A stretch of DNA of 27,829 bases from SIG220 sp045615545 (lineage in GTDB: Bacteria; Bacillota_I; Bacilli_A; RFN20; CAG-826), in assembly GCA_045615545.1 (NCBI GenBank), contig JAZLFA010000038.1, forward strand, positions 1 through 27,829, read 5' to 3'. The notes beneath the pieces were generated by a model. The model did no database searches, was not told the DNA's origin, and worked only from the letters and a program-made list of their open reading frames with translations. The number at the start of each line of letters is the position of its first letter. Within the stretch, counting starts at the first letter, position 1. The translations under genes were made by a program, and so were the position numbers. Below, one piece after another: positions 24,539 through 27,829 of this stretch.

Positions 24539-26281
24539 ATGCTTAAGAAATTTCTTGTTTATTATAAACCACACAAAAAGATCTTTATCTTAGATATGAT
24601 CGCTTCTTTTGTGATTGCTTTAATTGGTATGGGCTATCCTATTATTACCCGTACCATGTTAGCGGATTGGATACCTAACAAACAAATTAATTTAGTTATT
24701 ATTGGTTCTTGTAGCGTTTTAGCTATTTATATTGTAAGAGCGTTATTACGTTTCTTTGTTCAGTATTATGGCCATGTAATGGGTGTAAGAATGCAAGCAG
24801 ATATGCGTAGGGATTTATTTTCTAAACTTCAAAAACTACCATATGAATATTATGATCAACACGAAATAGGCACTGTTTTATCAACGATGACTAACGATTT
24901 ATTTGATATCAGTGAATTAGCACATCATGGACCAGAAAACATCTTAGTAGCTGGATGTACAGTTATTGGTAGTATTGTCTATCTTATCTGTGTTAACTGG
25001 ATTTTGGGATTAGTTTTATTAGGAATCGTTCCAATTCTTTTCTTTGTAACTTGGCACTTTAGAAAGAAATTCCGCATATCAATGCGTAAAACAAGAAAAT
25101 CAGTCGCCAAGATTAACGTAAGAATTGAAAATTCTATCTCAGGAATTCGAGTCACTAAAGCTTACACAAATGAAGCACTTGAGAAAGCAAAATTTGAATC
25201 ATGTAACCAAGAACATATTAATGTTAGAAGCGAAGTATTTTCAGCGATGGGGCAATTCTTCTCTATTTCACAGTTTATTACTGACTTCTTTAATATTCTC
25301 GTCTTACTTCTTGGTGGAATTTTGTTATATTACAACTTTAATCAATTTGATGTTGCGGACTTCAGTGCATTCATTATTTCTGTTTCGTTATTTATCAACC
25401 CAATAAACACATTAATGAATTTCTTAGAACAACTTGAAAGTGCTTCAAGTGGTTTTGAAAGATTTATTACCATTATGGAAGAAGAGGAAGAAACAATTCA
25501 TTCTGGTAAAGAAATATTAACTAATGTTAAAGGTGATATCACGTTTGAAGATGTTTCATTTAGTTATGATACTAGCGAAGAAGTATTAAATCATGTTTCA
25601 TTTACTCTAGAAGCGGGAAAAACATTAGCGTTAGTCGGTCCTAGTGGTGGTGGTAAAACCACTATATGTCACTTAATTCCAAGATTTTATTTTATAAAAG
25701 AGGGAAATGGCAAAATTCTTCTTGATGGAAAAGATACAAGTAATTACACTCTTGAATCATTAAGGAAAAATATTGGTATTGTTCAACAAGATGTATTCCT
25801 TTTTGGTGGGACAATAAAAGAAAATATTTTATACGGTAAACCTGACGCTAGCGATGAAGAGTTAGAGATGGCTGCTAGAAGAGCAAATATTTATGATTAT
25901 ATTATGAAACTCCCTAATAAATGGGATACTGATATCGGTGAAAGAGGCGCAAGACTTTCTGGTGGACAAAAACAAAGAATTAGTATTGCAAGAATATTCT
26001 TAAAAAATCCACCTTTATTAATATTAGATGAAGCAACTAGTGCCTTAGATAATGCAACTGAACTAATGATTCAAGAATCATTAAGTGAACTTGCCAAAGG
26101 GAGAACTTGTATTATAGTAGCACATCGATTATCTACCATTAAACACGCTGATGTAATTGCGGTTGTGAATCGTGGTGAAATTCAAGAGATGGGTACGCAC
26201 AAAGAACTCATGAAACTTGATGGTAAATATCGTATTTTGTATGAACTACAATTTAGAGTAAATGAAATGGGAATTAAGTAA
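24539..26281 (+). CDS. ABC exporter, fused permease-ATPase (MsbA/LmrA-like)
   Basis: This is a 580-residue half-transporter that works as a dimer in the membrane. Six membrane spans fill about residues 15-300. The nucleotide-binding domain has Walker A GPSGGGKT (367-374), the signature LSGGQKQR from 473, Walker B LLILDEATSALD with D497-E498, and the H-loop IIVAHRLS. The substrate cannot be told, but multidrug or lipid export is the family norm. I chose ATG 24539. The frame is open to 24491, but that stretch overlaps the promoter and adds an unlikely 16-residue extension. No partner half-transporter is adjacent, so a homodimer is likely. Confidence 0.92.
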   Translation: MLKKFLVYYKPHKKIFILDMIASFVIALIGMGYPIITRTMLADWIPNKQINLVIIGSCSVLAIYIVRALLRFFVQYYGHVMGVRMQADMRRDLFSKLQKLPYEYYDQHEIGTVLSTMTNDLFDISELAHHGPENILVAGCTVIGSIVYLICVNWILGLVLLGIVPILFFVTWHFRKKFRISMRKTRKSVAKINVRIENSISGIRVTKAYTNEALEKAKFESCNQEHINVRSEVFSAMGQFFSISQFITDFFNILVLLLGGILLYYNFNQFDVADFSAFIISVSLFINPINTLMNFLEQLESASSGFERFITIMEEEEETIHSGKEILTNVKGDITFEDVSFSYDTSEEVLNHVSFTLEAGKTLALVGPSGGGKTTICHLIPRFYFIKEGNGKILLDGKDTSNYTLESLRKNIGIVQQDVFLFGGTIKENILYGKPDASDEELEMAARRANIYDYIMKLPNKWDTDIGERGARLSGGQKQRISIARIFLKNPPLLILDEATSALDNATELMIQESLSELAKGRTCIIVAHRLSTIKHADVIAVVNRGEIQEMGTHKELMKLDGKYRILYELQFRVNEMGIK

Positions 26282-26293
26282 AATTATCAAATA

Positions 26294-26326
26294 TTGCTAA
26301 CGAATATTATTTCGTTATGTTATAAT
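26294..26326 (+). promoter_or_regulatory. greA promoter with inverted repeat AACGAA-N6-TTCGTT
   Basis: TATAAT at 26321-26326 is a clear -10 box, about 28 nt before the greA ATG and upstream of the AGAGG ribosome site. The perfect 6-bp inverted repeat at 26299-26304 and 26311-26316 covers the region where a -35 would bind. TTGCTA at 26294-26299 is too far (21 nt) to be a normal -35. The repeat may be an operator or a weak hairpin ending the exporter transcript. It lacks a T-run. Confidence 0.45.
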
Positions 26327-26354
26327 AGCGAGCGGTAAAAGAGAGGATGCTTTT

Positions 26355-26828
26355 ATGGAAGAAAAAATTCAACAATTAACAAAAGAAGGAAAAAGACAAT
26401 TAGAAGAAGAACTTCGTGATCTTATCGATAATGTACGTGAAGAAGTTAAAACTCAACTTGCAGAAGCACGTGCACAAGGCGACTTAAGCGAAAACGCTGA
26501 CTATGATGCCGCAAGAGCAAGACAAGCCGAAGTTGAAGGACGTATTCGTCAAATTGAAGATATTTTAGCAAACGCTATAATCATTGAAGAGAAAAAAGGC
26601 GACGCAAATAAAATTGGTTTAGGTTCAACAATTGAAGTTGAATATTTAGATTCACATAAGAAAGCTACATATACTATAGTTGGTACAGTTGAAAGCGATC
26701 CATTTTCAGGTAAGATTTCAAATGAATGTCCATTAGGTATTGCAGTTCTTGGCAAAAAAGAAGGCGACGTTATCGAAGTTAAAGGACCTAAAACCTATCA
26801 ACTCAAGATTCTTAAATTATCAAAATAA
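26355..26828 (+). CDS. greA: Transcription elongation factor GreA
   Basis: This is a 157-residue protein of standard GreA length. The N-terminal coiled coil reaches into the RNA-polymerase secondary channel to trigger cleavage of backtracked transcripts. The tip acids are D43 and E46 in the conserved GDLSENADYDAA motif. The C-terminal FKBP-like domain is complete (PLGIAVLGKKEGD). A good ribosome site precedes the ATG. It has its own promoter, and a terminator follows 22 nt after the stop, so it is a single-gene unit. Confidence 0.96.
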   Translation: MEEKIQQLTKEGKRQLEEELRDLIDNVREEVKTQLAEARAQGDLSENADYDAARARQAEVEGRIRQIEDILANAIIIEEKKGDANKIGLGSTIEVEYLDSHKKATYTIVGTVESDPFSGKISNECPLGIAVLGKKEGDVIEVKGPKTYQLKILKLSK

Positions 26829-26850
26829 ATAACATTTTGTTTAACGATCA

Positions 26851-26880
26851 AAAAGCTCTCGACGATTTGAGAGTTTTTTT
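26851..26880 (+). terminator. Intrinsic terminator after greA
   Basis: CTCTC (26856-26860) pairs with GAGAG (26869-26873) around an 8-nt loop. The A's before and T's after (26874-26880) lengthen the stem and form the T-run. Confidence 0.85.
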
Positions 26881-26915
26881 GATATCTTTGATATCACTTA
26901 TTGTTAAAAGTAATC

Positions 26916-26982
26916 TTGAAACAAATTTATTAATTAATTTTATAAAAATATATAAAAAATACACTCCTTATAATTAGGAGGT
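26916..26982 (+). promoter_or_regulatory. comEA leader: possible promoter and hairpin over the ribosome site
   Basis: TTGAAA (26916-26921) and TATAAA (26941-26946, 19-nt spacer) could be the promoter. In the leader CTCCT (26964-26968) is complementary to AGGAG (26976-26980) around a 7-nt loop. That would hide most of the ribosome site AGGAGGT (26976-26982), which lies 6 nt before the ATG. The gene-free stretch 26881-26915 also holds a tandem TTTGATATC. Confidence 0.4.
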
Positions 26983-26988
26983 AATTTT

Positions 26989-27525
26989 ATGACAAAAATT
27001 ATTTTAGGTGTTATCGCCGCAGCGATTGTAGTGATTATTGTTTTTATGGCAATTGATCCTAATGTTAACGCTAATACGATTGCGCCAACAACATTAGTGT
27101 CCAGTAATAATTTATTTACTGTTACCGTTGAAGGGGAAGTATATAAGACTGGAACTTACACTCTTAATGAAGGGGCATTGATGTCGGATCTACTTGAAGC
27201 TTGTGGTGGACCAACCGAATCTGCTGATGATCTAGCATTTTATGAAGATGCAGAATTAACTAGTGGTTCAACTTATTTTATTGCAAGTAAATACGACACA
27301 AGTAATGTCTGTTCATTCGTGAAAATTAAAAAAGTAAATATCAACCGTGATGATGTTGATACTTTAACTACCATTAATGGCTTTACAACCAGTATTGCAA
27401 ATAGCATTGTTTCTTATCGAAATGATAATGGTGAATTTAAGACCATCGAAGACTTACTTGAAGTATATGGTATTGGTAACGCGACTTATCATAAAGTAAG
27501 AAATTACGTCACTTTACACGAATAG
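26989..27525 (+). CDS. comEA: Competence protein ComEA (SLBB + helix-hairpin-helix DNA-binding protein)
   Basis: This is a 178-residue protein. An N-terminal membrane anchor (about 4-22) places the rest outside the cell membrane. An SLBB-type domain (about 44-100, starting FTVTVEGEVYKTGTY) is followed by a double helix-hairpin-helix (about 118-178) ending in LLEVYGIGNATYHKV. The first hairpin reads INGFTTSIA where the family has LPGIG, a mild divergence. ComEA binds incoming DNA and passes it to the ComEC pore. The comEC start directly overlaps its stop (TAGTG), which confirms the call. Confidence 0.9.
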   Translation: MTKIILGVIAAAIVVIIVFMAIDPNVNANTIAPTTLVSSNNLFTVTVEGEVYKTGTYTLNEGALMSDLLEACGGPTESADDLAFYEDAELTSGSTYFIASKYDTSNVCSFVKIKKVNINRDDVDTLTTINGFTTSIANSIVSYRNDNGEFKTIEDLLEVYGIGNATYHKVRNYVTLHE

Positions 27526-27829
27526 TGATATTACTATTTATTTTCATTTGCTTTTTCTTAGGACTTAATGTCCGATTTTATCTATGGATATCATTATTAG
27601 TCATTATTATCACAATGATATTTATATTTATTAGATTTAAAAGGACGGTGTTTTTGTTATGTTTGCTTGTGACTGGTTTAGGGGTTGGGGTAAGTTATAT
27701 AAATATCTCCAATAATCAAACAACATATCAAGGAATAGTGACTAATAGTAAAGATAACTACTTTATCCTAAATTCGAAACTAGAAAGTTTATATGTTTAT
27801 TCAAAGAATAATAATTACGAAATAGGGGA
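27525..27829 (+). CDS. comEC: ComEC DNA-uptake channel, N-terminal part (runs off the window)
   Basis: An open frame starts at GTG 27525, overlapping the comEA stop by one base, and continues to the window edge (about 101 codons). It begins with two or three hydrophobic spans (ILLFIFICFFLGLN, and a segment around ISLLVIIITMIFIF). It then enters an extracellular-type stretch (TYQGIVTNSKDNYFIL, LYVYSKNN) that resembles the DUF4131/OB-like domain of ComEC. With comEA upstream the identity is secure even though only the N-terminus is present. The GTG start suggests translation coupled to comEA. Confidence 0.85.
   Translation, partial: MILLFIFICFFLGLNVRFYLWISLLVIIITMIFIFIRFKRTVFLLCLLVTGLGVGVSYINISNNQTTYQGIVTNSKDNYFILNSKLESLYVYSKNNNYEIG

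Noticed and set aside
26878..26895. Tandem TTTGATATC after greA as an operator
   Set aside because: It has only two short copies in AT-rich DNA immediately behind a terminator, with nothing linking it to a promoter.
1..27829. CRISPR arrays, rRNA or tRNA genes, insertion sequences
   Set aside because: Reading through the window shows no regularly spaced repeats, no tRNA or rRNA signature and no transposase.

Overview
The window is 27.8 kb of AT-rich (visibly low-GC) bacterial chromosome that uses the standard code, with TGA as stop. Gene content points to a Bacillota member, probably an uncultured gut-type Bacilli/Erysipelotrichia/Mollicutes-related lineage. The evidence is a tRNA-Ala-sensing T-box in front of alaS, the alaS-ruvX-yrzB(DUF1292) neighbourhood, greA and comEA-comEC, a second-type RNase J, and good GGAGG ribosome sites on many genes. 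The exact taxon cannot be read from the window. Most of it is core chromosome.

Layout. (1) 138-4181: a redox operon of a GlpA/GlpO-like FAD oxidoreductase with a BFD-type iron-sulfur tail, an NAD(P)/FAD oxidoreductase, a DUF1667 cysteine protein, and a secreted lipoprotein of unknown role. (2) 4302-5993: an RNase J2-like nuclease with several metal ligands replaced, followed by a clear terminator. (3) 6062-11576: FtsK/SpoIIIE translocase, type I pullulanase and a PlsC-type acyltransferase, tightly packed. (4) 11586-12872, minus strand: an RsmF/Nop2/Sun rRNA m5C methyltransferase, divergent from the next block across a shared palindromic promoter. (5) 12923-18742: a run of overlapping or nearly touching genes for pyrimidine-nucleoside phosphorylase, RarA, D-aminoacyl-tRNA deacylase, MnmA, a DUF2974 lipase-like hydrolase and an Sfp-type phosphopantetheinyl transferase. 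(6) 18737-22329: an alanine T-box, alaS, ruvX, yrzB and a bidirectional terminator. (7) 22330-24464: the only accessory-looking part. It holds a decayed minus-strand surface-protein tail, a Phd/YefM-PIN toxin-antitoxin pair, and a two-gene chromate-transporter family pair whose first gene needs a frameshift at an A8 run to reach a start codon. (8) 24539-27829: an ABC exporter, greA, comEA and the start of comEC, which runs off the window.

Two themes recur. Several first-in-transcript genes (138, 6062, 12872 minus, 24464 minus, 24539) have a -10 box ending only 6-9 nt before the start codon and no ribosome site, so they look leaderless. Other transcripts (RNase J, pdp, alaS, TA, greA, comEA) have leaders, and three of these leaders carry or border inverted repeats. 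I did not find a convincing undescribed multi-gene system. The best leads are the frameshifted transporter, the degenerate RNase J, the pseudogene beside the TA locus, and the leader structures.
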